Source of the DNA: Cupriavidus sp. EM10
GTDB lineage: Bacteria > Pseudomonadota > Gammaproteobacteria > Burkholderiales > Burkholderiaceae
Direction of reading: 5' to 3'
DNA length: 64,000 nucleotides
Assembly (NCBI RefSeq): GCF_018729255.1
Contig: NZ_CP076061.1
Location: forward strand, 2,170,001 to 2,234,000
The notes beneath the pieces are model-generated. The model did not search any database. It had not been told where the DNA came from and saw only the letters and a program-made list of their open reading frames with translations. Made by a program: the position numbers and the translations under genes. Of this stretch, positions 48,486 through 57,163 are shown piece after piece. Positions within the stretch are counted from its first letter, which is position 1. Each line of letters begins with the position of its first letter.

Positions 48486-51047
48486 TCAGGCTGCTTTTGC
48501 GGGCACGGCAACCACGGGAATGTGGCTCAGGCGGGAACGCTGCAAGTTCCGTTCCTCCGGCCTGGCGGGCCGCACCTGGCCGCGTTCCTCCAGGAAGACC
48601 AGGTTGTCGTCGCGCAGGTCGCTGTTCACAAAATGGCGGAAGCGCTTGCGGGTCTCGGGGTCGGTGACGGCCTTTTTCCACTCGTCCTCGTAGGTGTCCA
48701 CCACGTGCTGCATCTCGGCTTCGAGTTCGGCGCCGATGCCCAGCTTGTCGTCGATGACCACGGACTTCAGGTAGTCCAGGCCGCCTTCGAGGTTGTCGCG
48801 CCACGTGCTGGTGCGCTGCAGGCGGTCGGCCGTGCGCACGTAGAACATCAGGAACCGGTCGACGTAGCGGATCAGCGTCTCGCGGTCCAGGTCGCCGGCC
48901 AGCAGCTCGGCGTGGCGCGGCTTCATGCCGCCGTTGCCGCAGACGTAGAGGTTCCAGCCCTTTTCGGTGGCGATGATGCCCACGTCCTTGCCCTGTGCCT
49001 CGGCGCACTCGCGCGTGCAGCCCGACACGCCGAACTTGATCTTGTGCGGCGCGCGCAGGCCCTTGTAGCGGTTCTCGATGTCGATGGCCAGGCCCACCGA
49101 ATCATCCACGCCATAGCGGCACCACGTGGAGCCCACGCACGACTTCACCGTGCGCAGCGACTTGCCGTAGGCATGCCCCGATTCGAAGCCGGCCGCGATC
49201 AGTTCCTCCCAGATCAGCGGCAGTTCCTCCAGCCGGGCGCCGAACATGTCCACCCGTGCGCCCCCGGTGATCTTCGTGTAGAGGCCGTACTTCTTGGCCA
49301 CCTGGCCCACGGCGATCAGGCCGTCCGGCGTGACCTCGCCGCCGGGCATGCGCGGCACCACCGAGTACGTGCCGTCCTTCTGGATATTGGCCAGGAAGTA
49401 GTCGTTGGAATCCTGCAGGCTGGCGTGCTCTTCCTTGAGCACGAACTCGTTCCAGCACGACGCCAGGATGCTGCCCACGGTGGGCTTGCAGATATCGCAG
49501 CCCAGGCCCTTGCCGTGCGCGGCCAGCAGGTCGTCGAACGTCTTGAACTTGCCCACGCGCACCAGGTGGTACAGCTCCTGGCGCGAGTACGGGAAGTGTT
49601 CGCAGACATGGTTGTTCACGGCCATGCCCTGCTTCTTCATCTCGGCCTTCATGATCTGCGTGACCAGCGGCACGCAGCCGCCGCAGGCCGTGCCGGCCTT
49701 GGTGCACGACTTCAGGGCGCCGATGCTGGTGGCGCCATCGGTCACGGCGGCGCAGATCTGGCCCTTGCTGACGTTGTTGCACGAGCAGATCTGCGCAGTG
49801 TCGGGCAGGGCATCGGCACCCAACGCCGGCTTTGCCTGGCCGTCCGACGACGGCAGGATCAGGAATTCGGGCGATTCGGGCAGCTCGATGCGGTTCAGCA
49901 TCATCTGCAGCAGCGTGCCGTACTCGGCCGCATCGCCCACCAGCACGCCGCCCAGCAGGTACTTGCCGCAATCGGACACCACCAGCTTCTTGTAGACCTG
50001 CTTGCGCTCGTCGGTGAACTGGTACGAGCGGCTGCCCGGCACGTTGCCGTGCGGGTCGCCGATGCTGGCAACGTCCACGCCCATCAGCTTGAGCTTGGTG
50101 CTCATGTCGGCGCCGGCAAATTGCGCCGTCTCGCCGCGCAGGTGGCGGGCCGCCACGCGGGCCATGTCGTAGCCCGGAGCCACCAGGCCGTAGATCTTGC
50201 CGTCCCACAGCGCGCATTCGCCAATGGCGTAGACGTTCGGGTCCGAGGTCAGGCAGTTGTCGTCGATCACGACGCCGCCGCGCGGACCCACCGCCAGGCC
50301 GCCATCGCGCGCCAGTTCGTCACGCGGACGGATGCCGGCGGAGAACACGATCATGTCGGTGTCCAGGTGCGTGCCATCGGCAAAGTTCATGCGGTGCGTG
50401 CCGTCGACGCCATCGACGATCTCCACGGTGTTCTTGCCGGTGTGTGCCTTGACGCCCAGTTCCTCGATTTTCTGGCGGAGCATGCGGCCGCCGCCGTCGT
50501 CCACCTGCACGGCCATCAGGCGCGGGGCGAACTCCACCACGTGGGTGTCCAGGTTCATGTCGCGCAGGGCCTTGGCGCATTCCAGGCCCAGCAGGCCGCC
50601 GCCGATCACCACGCCGGATCTGGCGCGGCTGCCGCATTCGAGCATCGCTTCCAGGTCTTCGATGGTGCGATAGACGAAGGTGTCCTTGCGATCCCTGCCC
50701 GGCAGCGGGGGGACGAAGGGGTAGGAGCCGGTAGCCAGCACGAGCTTGTCGTAGGCCAGGGTTTCGCCCGTGGACGTGGTGACTGTCTTCGCGGCCGTAT
50801 CGATCGCCGTGGCCCTGGCGTTCAGGCGCAGCAGCATGTTGCTGTGCTGGTCGAAGAAGCCTTGCGGCACCAGCGACAGGTCGTCGGCCGACTTGCCGGC
50901 GAAGAATTCGGACAGATGCACGCGATCGTAGGCGGGGCGCGGCTCCTCGCAGAGCACCGTCACTTCCAGGTCCTGAGCCCCGGCGTCGGCCAGGCATTCC
51001 AGGAACTTGTGGCCGACCATGCCGTGCCCGACGATGATGATCTTCAT
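48486..51047 (-). CDS. nirB: nitrite reductase (NADH) large subunit
   Basis: 853 residues from the ATG at 51047. FAD and NAD domains come first (KIIIVGHGMVGHKFLE, VVIGGGLLGLECA). A BFD-type [2Fe-2S] domain follows (ICSCNNVSKGQIC, GTACGGCVP), then the sulfite/nitrite reductase halves with the siroheme/[4Fe-4S] ligands in SCVGSTWCRYG and FGVSGCTRECAEAQG. It reduces nitrite to ammonium with NADH in the cytosol. It is the second gene of narK-nirB-nirD-FAD reductase-nasA. Confidence 0.95.
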   Translation of the reverse strand: MKIIIVGHGMVGHKFLECLADAGAQDLEVTVLCEEPRPAYDRVHLSEFFAGKSADDLSLVPQGFFDQHSNMLLRLNARATAIDTAAKTVTTSTGETLAYDKLVLATGSYPFVPPLPGRDRKDTFVYRTIEDLEAMLECGSRARSGVVIGGGLLGLECAKALRDMNLDTHVVEFAPRLMAVQVDDGGGRMLRQKIEELGVKAHTGKNTVEIVDGVDGTHRMNFADGTHLDTDMIVFSAGIRPRDELARDGGLAVGPRGGVVIDDNCLTSDPNVYAIGECALWDGKIYGLVAPGYDMARVAARHLRGETAQFAGADMSTKLKLMGVDVASIGDPHGNVPGSRSYQFTDERKQVYKKLVVSDCGKYLLGGVLVGDAAEYGTLLQMMLNRIELPESPEFLILPSSDGQAKPALGADALPDTAQICSCNNVSKGQICAAVTDGATSIGALKSCTKAGTACGGCVPLVTQIMKAEMKKQGMAVNNHVCEHFPYSRQELYHLVRVGKFKTFDDLLAAHGKGLGCDICKPTVGSILASCWNEFVLKEEHASLQDSNDYFLANIQKDGTYSVVPRMPGGEVTPDGLIAVGQVAKKYGLYTKITGGARVDMFGARLEELPLIWEELIAAGFESGHAYGKSLRTVKSCVGSTWCRYGVDDSVGLAIDIENRYKGLRAPHKIKFGVSGCTRECAEAQGKDVGIIATEKGWNLYVCGNGGMKPRHAELLAGDLDRETLIRYVDRFLMFYVRTADRLQRTSTWRDNLEGGLDYLKSVVIDDKLGIGAELEAEMQHVVDTYEDEWKKAVTDPETRKRFRHFVNSDLRDDNLVFLEERGQVRPARPEERNLQRSRLSHIPVVAVPAKAA

Positions 51048-51097
51048 GATGCTTTCCTTGTCCGGAGTGTCTTGTGTGTGGGGGGGGGCGATGCGGT

Positions 51098-52411
51098 TCA
51101 GCTGGCCAGGGCACTGTCGTAGAGCGCCTGCTCGCGGGCCTTGTGCTCGGCGCTGAAGCGCACGGCGATGGCGCATAGCGCCGCCAGCGTGGCGGCCACG
51201 CCCAGGTACGTCAGCGTCTGCTGCAGGTCGCCCAGGCCCTTCATCAGGAAGCCAGCCGCCACGGCGCCGACGTTGCCGCCCGCGCCGATGATCCCGGCCA
51301 CGCCGCCCAGCGCCTTGCGGTCGATGAACGGCACCAGCGCGTAGGTGGCGCCGCAGGCCATGTGGGTGAACAGGCCGAACACCAGCATGGCGACCACGGC
51401 CGTTACCACGCCCGAGGCGTGGGCGAAGGCCAGCAGGCCCAGGCCTTCGCCCAGGATGAAGACGAACAGCACGATCGAGCGGGCATCAAGGCCGCTGCGG
51501 CGGGCGACGCGGTCGGACACGTAGCCACCCAGCGCACGGGCAAACAGGGCCAGCAGGCCGAAGCTGGCGGCGGCCATGCCGGCGGCCGACAGCGACAGGC
51601 CGAAGTGGTCCACATAGAAGGTGGCGGCCACGTTGTGGATGAAAATCTCCACGCCAAAGCACGCGCCGTACGTGATGAACAGCATCCATACGCGGTAGTT
51701 GGTGCTGGCCGCGCGGAAGCTGGCCCAGCCGCCACCGCCCTTGCCGCCGCTCACCGCAATGCCTTGGGCGCGCAGGTCCGAGAAATTGCCTTCCGGGCAG
51801 TCTTGCGTGAAGCGCCAGTACACGACGGCCATGACCAGCATCAGCACGCCCGGCACGATCAGCGCCACGCGCCAGCCCATGGCGTGGTCCACGCCCAGGA
51901 ACAGCACGGCTGCCAGCAGCAGCGGCATGGCACCCTGCGCGGCGCCGCCGCCAGCATTGCCCCATCCGGCCGACGCCGCGTTGGCCGTGCCCACCACGTT
52001 TGGCGCGAACATCACCGACGTGTGGTACTGCGTGATGACAAAGCTCGCGCCTACCGCGCCGATCAGCAGGCGGAAGAACAGGAAGGTCTCGTAGTTCTGC
52101 GCAAAGGCCACTCCAATCACCGGGATCGCGCCGATGGCCAGCAGGCCGGTGTAGGTCTTGCGCGGGCCAAACCGGTCGCACATCGGCCCGATCACCAGAC
52201 GGACCAGGATGGTCACGGCGACGGCGGCGATATTGATATTGGCGATCTGCCCAGGCGTGAGGCCGAACTCGCCCTTGAGCACCGGCATCAGCGGCGCGCA
52301 GGCAAACCACGCGAAGAAGCAGACGAAGAACGCCATCCAGGTCAGGTGGAAGGCGCGCATCTGCGGGGTCTTGAGACTCAGCAGGTCGATCCGGGTGGCT
52401 TTGCCGTTCAT
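51098..52411 (-). CDS. narK: nitrate/nitrite MFS transporter
   Basis: 437 residues from the ATG at 52411. It has 12 helices with the NarK/NasA features: FFAWFACAPLMPVLKGEFGLT, VRLVIGPMCDRFGPRKTYT, the nitrate signatures GWGNAGGGAAQGAMPLLL and GIIGAGGNVGAVAAGF. It imports nitrate (or exchanges nitrite). First gene of the assimilation operon, preceded by an attenuator-like leader. Confidence 0.94.
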   Translation of the reverse strand: MNGKATRIDLLSLKTPQMRAFHLTWMAFFVCFFAWFACAPLMPVLKGEFGLTPGQIANINIAAVAVTILVRLVIGPMCDRFGPRKTYTGLLAIGAIPVIGVAFAQNYETFLFFRLLIGAVGASFVITQYHTSVMFAPNVVGTANAASAGWGNAGGGAAQGAMPLLLAAVLFLGVDHAMGWRVALIVPGVLMLVMAVVYWRFTQDCPEGNFSDLRAQGIAVSGGKGGGGWASFRAASTNYRVWMLFITYGACFGVEIFIHNVAATFYVDHFGLSLSAAGMAAASFGLLALFARALGGYVSDRVARRSGLDARSIVLFVFILGEGLGLLAFAHASGVVTAVVAMLVFGLFTHMACGATYALVPFIDRKALGGVAGIIGAGGNVGAVAAGFLMKGLGDLQQTLTYLGVAATLAALCAIAVRFSAEHKAREQALYDSALAS

Positions 52412-52422
52412 TCTTGGGCTCC

Positions 52423-52513
52423 AAAAACAAAAGGCGTCCCGAGAGGCTGGCGCGAAGAGGCCAGTTCTGGGGACGCCGTTGTCCTGACGGTTGCTACCTA
52501 CGGATAGCAACCG
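52423..52513 (-). promoter_or_regulatory. two-hairpin leader with terminator upstream of narK (attenuator)
   Basis: Read on the minus strand. A perfect 9-base hairpin CGGTTGCTA/TAGCAACCG (52488-52513) is followed after about 10 bases by a GGCGTCCC/GGGACGCC stem (52433-52440, 52470-52477) containing an inner CTGGC/GCCAG hairpin. A TTTTGTTTTT tract ends 11 bases before the narK start. A stem plus T run inside a leader is the layout of the nas/nir leaders controlled by ANTAR antiterminators (NasR, NasT). No such regulator gene is in the window, so the factor is unknown. Confidence 0.75.
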
Positions 52514-52634
52514 TGCTGTGTGGGGTGGGCGGATCGCCGTTGACCGGCCCGCGTTCCATCTCGCAAGCGGTGTGCCAGCCCCGTCAGGTGGTGGTTTGGA
52601 GACTTTGAATCACGAAATGATGCAATTCGGTGCG

Positions 52635-53228
52635 CTATGCGTCACGAATCTGCATGCTGGTGCCGCGCCAGAGTTGGGCGGCCGCACGGCTATGGTGCGG
52701 TGCAATGCGCGGCGGCGGTGCGTGTGCCGGACCGCTGCCTTTGCTTTCAGTCGCCGGTACCGGCTTGGGGAGGAGGGACACCAGTTGCATGTCAGAGGGC
52801 GACACCAGCTGATCGGCCTCATCGATCAATGCCGAGCGCACCCTGAGGCCGTTGACCCGCGACCGGATTTCAGCCGGCCCCTGGCCATCGGGCTTCATAT
52901 GTGCGTCGCCCCATTGCATCAGGCCGACAATGACCGGCAGCAGTTCGACGGCCGCCCGAGTGGGGCGGTAGGCAAAGCGCTCGCGCTCGCCCGGCTCCTT
53001 GTAGCTGACCTTGCGCAGCACGCCGGCCTCGGTCAACGTCTTCAGTCGCGCGGAAAGCACGGCGGGGGAGCACTGGAGGCGTTCCAGGAAGTCGTCGAAC
53101 CGCTGGACCCCGGAAAATACGTCGCGCAAGATCAGAATCGTCCACTTTTCGCCGATCAGCGACAACGTGGCGGCAATCGAGCATTGCGCGAAGTCTTCAG
53201 GCGAGATCGAAGGCGGTGGCGTATTCAT
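52635..53228 (-). CDS. HxlR-family transcriptional regulator
   Basis: 197 residues from the ATG at 53228. The HxlR winged helix is clear: CSIAATLSLIGEKWTILILRD, then FSGVQRFDDFLERLQCSPAVLSARLKTL in broken form, and YRPTRAAVELLPVIVGLMQWGD. The C-terminus is longer than usual. It is divergent from the GNAT gene, with a promoter and an inverted repeat between them, so it probably regulates that gene, itself or both. Confidence 0.9.
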   Translation of the reverse strand: MNTPPPSISPEDFAQCSIAATLSLIGEKWTILILRDVFSGVQRFDDFLERLQCSPAVLSARLKTLTEAGVLRKVSYKEPGERERFAYRPTRAAVELLPVIVGLMQWGDAHMKPDGQGPAEIRSRVNGLRVRSALIDEADQLVSPSDMQLVSLLPKPVPATESKGSGPAHAPPPRIAPHHSRAAAQLWRGTSMQIRDA

Positions 53229-53245
53229 GGTTTGAGCATAGCACT

Positions 53246-53307
53246 CTAACTTCATTTGCAAAAGTCAGGGTTTCGACTATAGTCCTGCCTACAAAAGATG
53301 AAGTCAG
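53246..53307 (+). promoter_or_regulatory. promoter flanked by inverted repeats between the HxlR and GNAT genes
   Basis: TTGCAA (53256-53261), 16 bases, TATAGT (53278-53283) reads towards the GNAT gene. It is bracketed by CTAACTTCAT (53246-53255) and ATGAAGTCAG (53298-53307), inverted copies with one mismatch, which suit HxlR dimers. A GACTATAGTC palindrome overlaps the -10. Confidence 0.55.
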
Positions 53308-53316
53308 GGACTGGCC

Positions 53317-53937
53317 ATGAACGAGGGCAAGGTAGGGGAAAGCACAGCAGGTTCGCGCGTGCGCGAGGAAAGCTGGATGGCCCGCGGCGGCGGCCAGGTG
53401 ACGTTGCGCAGCGTTCGGCCGGCTGACCAGGAAGGACTGCGTACCTTTGTGGATGGCCTGTCGCGGGAAAGTCGCTACTACCGTTTCATGACCGGGGGCC
53501 GGGTAGCCGATGAGATAATCCACGGCTTTGTGGCGCATCACCCGCAGCGCGACGTTGCCATCGTGGTAACCGTGCAGGGAGAAGACGGCGCGGAAGCAAT
53601 TGTCGCCAACGCCGAATACGTGGTGAATCCCGACAATGTGGCGGAACTGGCGGTGGTCGTGGCCGACGACTGGCAGGGACAGGGCCTGGGCCGGCGCTTG
53701 ATCCAGCGACTGCAACAAATTGCGCGAGCCAGCCGATTGCAAGGCATGCGCGGCGACGTACTCAGCGAAAACCGTCGCATGCTGGCCATCATGCGCGACT
53801 GTGGATTCGCCGCGCGCCGCAACCCCGAGGACAGCTTCCTGCATGAGGTCAGCCTGTCGCTGGCCGAGCCAGCCGATCGTGCCTCGCGGCCAGCTCGCGG
53901 GCATTGGCTGCCGCGCGACTGGTTTGCCGACAACTAG
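53317..53937 (+). CDS. GNAT-family N-acetyltransferase
   Basis: 206 residues. The acetyl-CoA site has VVVADDWQGQGLGRRLIQRL (the Q/R-x2-G-x-G/A motif) and the C-terminal half reads LSENRRMLAIMRDCGFAARR. The N-terminal TLRSVRPADQEGL and SRESRYYRFM resemble the acetyltransferase domain of Pat-type protein acetylases, but no CoA-ligase domain is present. Substrate unknown. Confidence 0.88.
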   Translation: MNEGKVGESTAGSRVREESWMARGGGQVTLRSVRPADQEGLRTFVDGLSRESRYYRFMTGGRVADEIIHGFVAHHPQRDVAIVVTVQGEDGAEAIVANAEYVVNPDNVAELAVVVADDWQGQGLGRRLIQRLQQIARASRLQGMRGDVLSENRRMLAIMRDCGFAARRNPEDSFLHEVSLSLAEPADRASRPARGHWLPRDWFADN

Positions 53938-53966
53938 CCCGTGTATCGGGATCGCCCGACCGACGA

Positions 53967-54877
53967 CTAGTTCTTGCCGCGCGACGTCGCGGTACAGCCG
54001 ATCGAAGCCGTGATGATGGCGGCAATCGCCACCCATTGGATCGCCGTCAACTGCTCGTGCAGGAAGGCCAGACCGGCCAGCGCCCCCATGGCGGGCTCCA
54101 GGCTCAGCAAGATCCCGAACGTCCTGCGCGGCAGGCGCTTCAGCGCCACCATCTCCAGCGAGTACGGAATCGCGCTCGACATCAATCCGACGGCCAGTCC
54201 GGAAAGCAGCAGGCCCGGGCTGAACATCTCCGCCCCGGCATGGGCGACACCGAAGGGCAGGGCCACCAGCGCCGCCATCGTCATGCCCAACGAGGTCGCC
54301 TGGCCTCCATGCGCGTTGCCGGCCATCTGCCCGAACACAATATAGAGGGCCCAGCCGACACCGGCCGTCAGCGCATAGCCGATCCCCACCGGATCGAGAT
54401 GGGTCGCTGCCTCGCCCAGTGGCAGCAGCAGGACGAGACCGGCAACGGCGCAGGCAATCCATAAAAATCGATGGCCTTGCGCGACGACAGCACGGCGACC
54501 GCGAGCGGGCCCGTGAACTCGATGGCAATGGCCAGCCCCAGCGGGATGGTGCGCAACGACATGTAGAACAGCAGGTTCGTCGCACCCAGTGCCGCCCCAT
54601 ACAGGGCAATGGCGCGGGCATGCGCGCCGGACAGCGTGAAGCGCCATGGCCGCCAGACCGCAATCAGGATCAACGCCGCAAAGCCGACGCGCAGCGCCAC
54701 CGTGCCTTGCGCGCCAATGGCGCCGAAAAGGCTCTTGGCAAACGACGTCCCGATGCACAGCGCCGCCATGGAGCCGATAAGGGCCAGCACGGCCAGCAGG
54801 GTCTCGCTCTGCTTGATGCGGGTGAGGGGCACTTCCTTGTCCTGGTGCGGTAAGCCCGGCAACGGGCGGTGCGGCAT
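53967..54877 (-). CDS. RhtA-like EamA-family amino-acid exporter, single-base frameshift
   Basis: About 303 residues after correction, with ten helices in two EamA repeats. It resembles E. coli RhtA (threonine/homoserine exporter): GTSFAKSLFGAIGAQGT, FYMSLRTIPLGLAIAIEFTGPL, then PYSLEMVALKRLPRRTFGI and LLSLEPAMGALAGL. The frame breaks at the AAAAA at 54463-54467 (plus strand); one more base joins KAIDF to LWIACAVAGL. Convergent with the GNAT gene and divergent from the SDR gene. Confidence 0.86.
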
Positions 54878-55037
54878 CTTGCCCGATCATCGGACGGGCA
54901 GCCATACACAGATGCCGGTGCCGCTTGCTGTACAGTTGGGCGCCGCCGCCGGTCAGCCCGAAGGGTGACCGGGCAGATTCTGGCGGACTCCCGGCCAAGG
55001 CACTATGGTGGAAGAACCGTTTTCCCCGGAGTTCGCC

Positions 55038-55757
55038 ATGGAAGCCAAGGTGTCGCGTCGTCATGTCGTCATTACGGGAGCCGCCGGCGCCCTGGGCCGG
55101 GCGGTGGCCAGCCGGTTCGCCGGAGAGGGGGCGCGGCTGGCGCTGATCGACCACAACCTGCAGCATCTGCAGAGCGTGTTCGCGCATCCCGAGCCCGACC
55201 ATGGCGGCACGCTGCTGCACGCGGCCGACGTGACATCGGATAGCGCGATGGCCCCCGTGGCCGCCGCTATCCTCGACGCTTTCGGCACGGTCGACGTGCT
55301 GGTCCACGTGGCCGGCGGCTTCGAGATGGGCGAGCCCACCCACGCCTTGAGCCGCGAATCCTGGCAGCGCATGATGGACCTCAACGCATGGTCGTTCGTG
55401 GCCGTGACGGGGCACTTCATTCCGGCGATGATGTTCCAGCGCAGCGGCAAGGTCGTCGCCGTCTCGGCGCGCGGCGCCGCCACCGGTGCCGCCACGATGG
55501 GCGCCTATACCGCCTCCAAGAGCGCGTTGCAGCGGCTGGTGGAAAGCCTGTCGCACGAGGTCAGGGGCTCGGGCATCAATGTCAACAGCATCGCGCCAAG
55601 CATCCTTGACACGCCCGCCAACCGTCATGCCATGCCATCGGCCGACCCGGCGCGGTGGGTATCCACGGGCGCCGCCGCGCGGGCGGTGGCTTTCCTGGCA
55701 TCCGACGGGGCCGAGGCCATGCATGGTCAGCATCTGGTGCTCGATGGGTTGAGCTGA
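55038..55757 (+). CDS. short-chain dehydrogenase/reductase (FabG-like)
   Basis: 239 residues from the ATG at 55038 (CCGGAG upstream); an in-frame ATG at 55005 is less likely. A classical SDR: VVITGAAGALGRAVA cofactor motif, VHVAGGF, active-site Ser in VVAVSARGAA, YTASKSALQ with Tyr and Lys, and INVNSIAPSILDTPANR. It reduces or oxidises a carbonyl or alcohol with NAD(P); substrate unknown. Confidence 0.9.
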   Translation: MEAKVSRRHVVITGAAGALGRAVASRFAGEGARLALIDHNLQHLQSVFAHPEPDHGGTLLHAADVTSDSAMAPVAAAILDAFGTVDVLVHVAGGFEMGEPTHALSRESWQRMMDLNAWSFVAVTGHFIPAMMFQRSGKVVAVSARGAATGAATMGAYTASKSALQRLVESLSHEVRGSGINVNSIAPSILDTPANRHAMPSADPARWVSTGAAARAVAFLASDGAEAMHGQHLVLDGLS

Positions 55758-55781
55758 GTTACGTGAGCCGAGGATCGTCAT

Positions 55782-55883
55782 TCAAAGCACGAGCTTCATG
55801 CCGATGCTCCGCGCTGCCTTGCGGTCGAACGTGGCCGTGTGGTGGCAACCGGCGCCCTGGCAGGAGCGGTGGATCAGACAGTC
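55782..55883. repeat. direct repeat at the 3' end of PIN toxin 1
   Basis: 102 bases, identical to 56768-56869 except for two positions. It encodes the last 33 or so residues of each toxin. Confidence 0.9.
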
Positions 55884-56177
55884 GGCGAAATCACCGGACG
55901 TGGCTGTGAAGAGCCGCAGGGCTGACTTGACGACGGCGCACGATTCGAGAATGAGATCGCTGCTCCCAATCAAGTACTCGATGATCTCGACCAGCTCGGG
56001 CTGGCCGGCTCCATAGCGTTTGTCCATGGTCCATACCAGCTCGGCCAGAACGACAGTTGGCACATATCCCCGCCTGGCGTCGGACAGCGAATCAAGCAGG
56101 GCATCCGCCACGGGCGTCTGAACAGGGTCGTCGCGGGTGAAGTACCGGATGAGGATGTTCGTGTCGAGCCCAATCAT
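55782..56177 (-). CDS. PIN-domain RNase toxin 1 (VapC type)
   Basis: 131 residues. The acidic PIN site is complete: D5 (MIGLDTN), E46 (VVLAELVW), D99 (GDFADCLI) and D118 (TATFDRKAARS). VapC-type toxins are Mg-dependent RNases. Its ATG overlaps the stop of the antitoxin gene upstream (ATGA). The last 102 bases match those of the second toxin gene with only two differences, while the first two thirds of the genes diverge. Confidence 0.9.
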   Translation of the reverse strand: MIGLDTNILIRYFTRDDPVQTPVADALLDSLSDARRGYVPTVVLAELVWTMDKRYGAGQPELVEIIEYLIGSSDLILESCAVVKSALRLFTATSGDFADCLIHRSCQGAGCHHTATFDRKAARSIGMKLVL

Positions 56178-56608
56178 GCGAAGCTCCGGAGATAGCGTTC
56201 CAACACTGCCTGGGCGATGACTTCATTCATCTCCTCTATCGAGGTGGCCGAATGCCGTCCGCGACCGGCGAGGCATCCCTTCAGATCCTTGATAGAACAG
56301 GCCTGACCCGGGGCCAGCTTTGGCAAGAGGCGTGGCTTCGATGCGCTTCCATCGCCGCCATCCGGGCCGTTGCGGCCATTGCCGCCACTCCGGCATGCGT
56401 GTGCCCTTGCTTCGGCGCTCGCAACGGCTGCCGCGATTTCGGCTGCCGTTGGCGCAGGCACGCGGCCCGCGAGGCAGCCTTTCAAATCCTTGATCGAGAA
56501 TGCATTTTGGCCATTGGGTGTCGACAAATGCGGGCTGTCATCCGCGTGGCCCTTCGCCACACCCCCAACGTCGTTCCGTGAAATTTTCCGTTCGGTTTGT
56601 TGTTGCAT
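56174..56608 (-). CDS. antitoxin 1 with two DLKGCLAGR repeats
   Basis: 144 residues from the ATG at 56608. There is no recognisable AbrB, ribbon-helix-helix or HTH DNA-binding domain. The segment SIKDLKGCLAGR occurs twice (about 38-49 and 105-116). The second copy is followed by SIEEMNEVIAQA and the end ARYLRSFA-like LERYLRSFA. In VapB antitoxins the toxin-binding tail often reads SLKG...SxEEMxxAIA, so these repeats look like a duplicated toxin-binding element. The gene overlaps its toxin gene by four bases. The role is inferred from position and this similarity. Confidence 0.7.
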   Translation of the reverse strand: MQQQTERKISRNDVGGVAKGHADDSPHLSTPNGQNAFSIKDLKGCLAGRVPAPTAAEIAAAVASAEARAHACRSGGNGRNGPDGGDGSASKPRLLPKLAPGQACSIKDLKGCLAGRGRHSATSIEEMNEVIAQAVLERYLRSFA

Positions 56609-56629
56609 GAGATTGACCCCTCTTTGATT

Positions 56630-56731
56630 GGTTGGCCGGTGCAATCGCTGCGCCGACGAAACCATTCTGGGTCGCTGTCAAGCAGAAAAGAATGGGACGT
56701 GTCTCAAAATTCGTCCCGAATCGTGGCGCAT
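56630..56731. repeat. direct repeat upstream of antitoxin 1 (shared leader)
   Basis: 102 bases that match 57681-57782 with about three differences. It contains a TTGACA on the minus strand and the motif ATGGGACGTGTCTCAAAA. It lies just upstream of each antitoxin gene, so it is probably their promoter and operator region. Confidence 0.85.
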
Positions 56732-56767
56732 GCATTGTTCCTGATCAGCTGGGGGGCGGGCAGGGAG

Positions 56768-56869
56768 TCAAAGCACGAGCTTCATGCCGATGCTCCGCGC
56801 TGCCTTGCGGTCAAACGTGGCCGTGTGGTGGCAACCGGCGCCCTGGCAGGTGCGGTGGATCAGACAGTC
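56768..56869. repeat. direct repeat at the 3' end of PIN toxin 2
   Basis: Second copy of the 102-base repeat at 55782-55883. Confidence 0.9.
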
Positions 56870-57163
56870 TGGAAATTCACCCGACGTCGCTCTGAATAGC
56901 AGAAATGCCGATTCGACAGCGGCATACGACTCAATCACCAGCTCACGGCTCCTTAGTAGCCATTCCACGATGCGGGCGATTTCAGCCCGGGTCGCTCCCC
57001 GGATTCTTCTCATGACTCGCACAAGTTCCACGAGAACCGCAAGGGCGACGTAACCCGGGGAGCTTCGGGACAGCGATGCCATCAGCTTGTCAGCCTTGGC
57101 TGTCAGTGCAGGATCGTCCCGTGCAAAGAAGCGAACAAGGATATTGGTGTCCAGTCCGATCAT
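56768..57163 (-). CDS. PIN-domain RNase toxin 2 (VapC type)
   Basis: 131 residues, paralogue of toxin 1. D5, E46, D99 and D118 are all retained (MIGLDTN, LVELVRV, EFPDCLI, TATFDRK). The middle region differs strongly from toxin 1, whereas the last 33 residues are nearly the same. Its ATG overlaps the stop of antitoxin 2. The differing middle probably sets partner specificity, which is inference. Confidence 0.9.
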   Translation of the reverse strand: MIGLDTNILVRFFARDDPALTAKADKLMASLSRSSPGYVALAVLVELVRVMRRIRGATRAEIARIVEWLLRSRELVIESYAAVESAFLLFRATSGEFPDCLIHRTCQGAGCHHTATFDRKAARSIGMKLVL

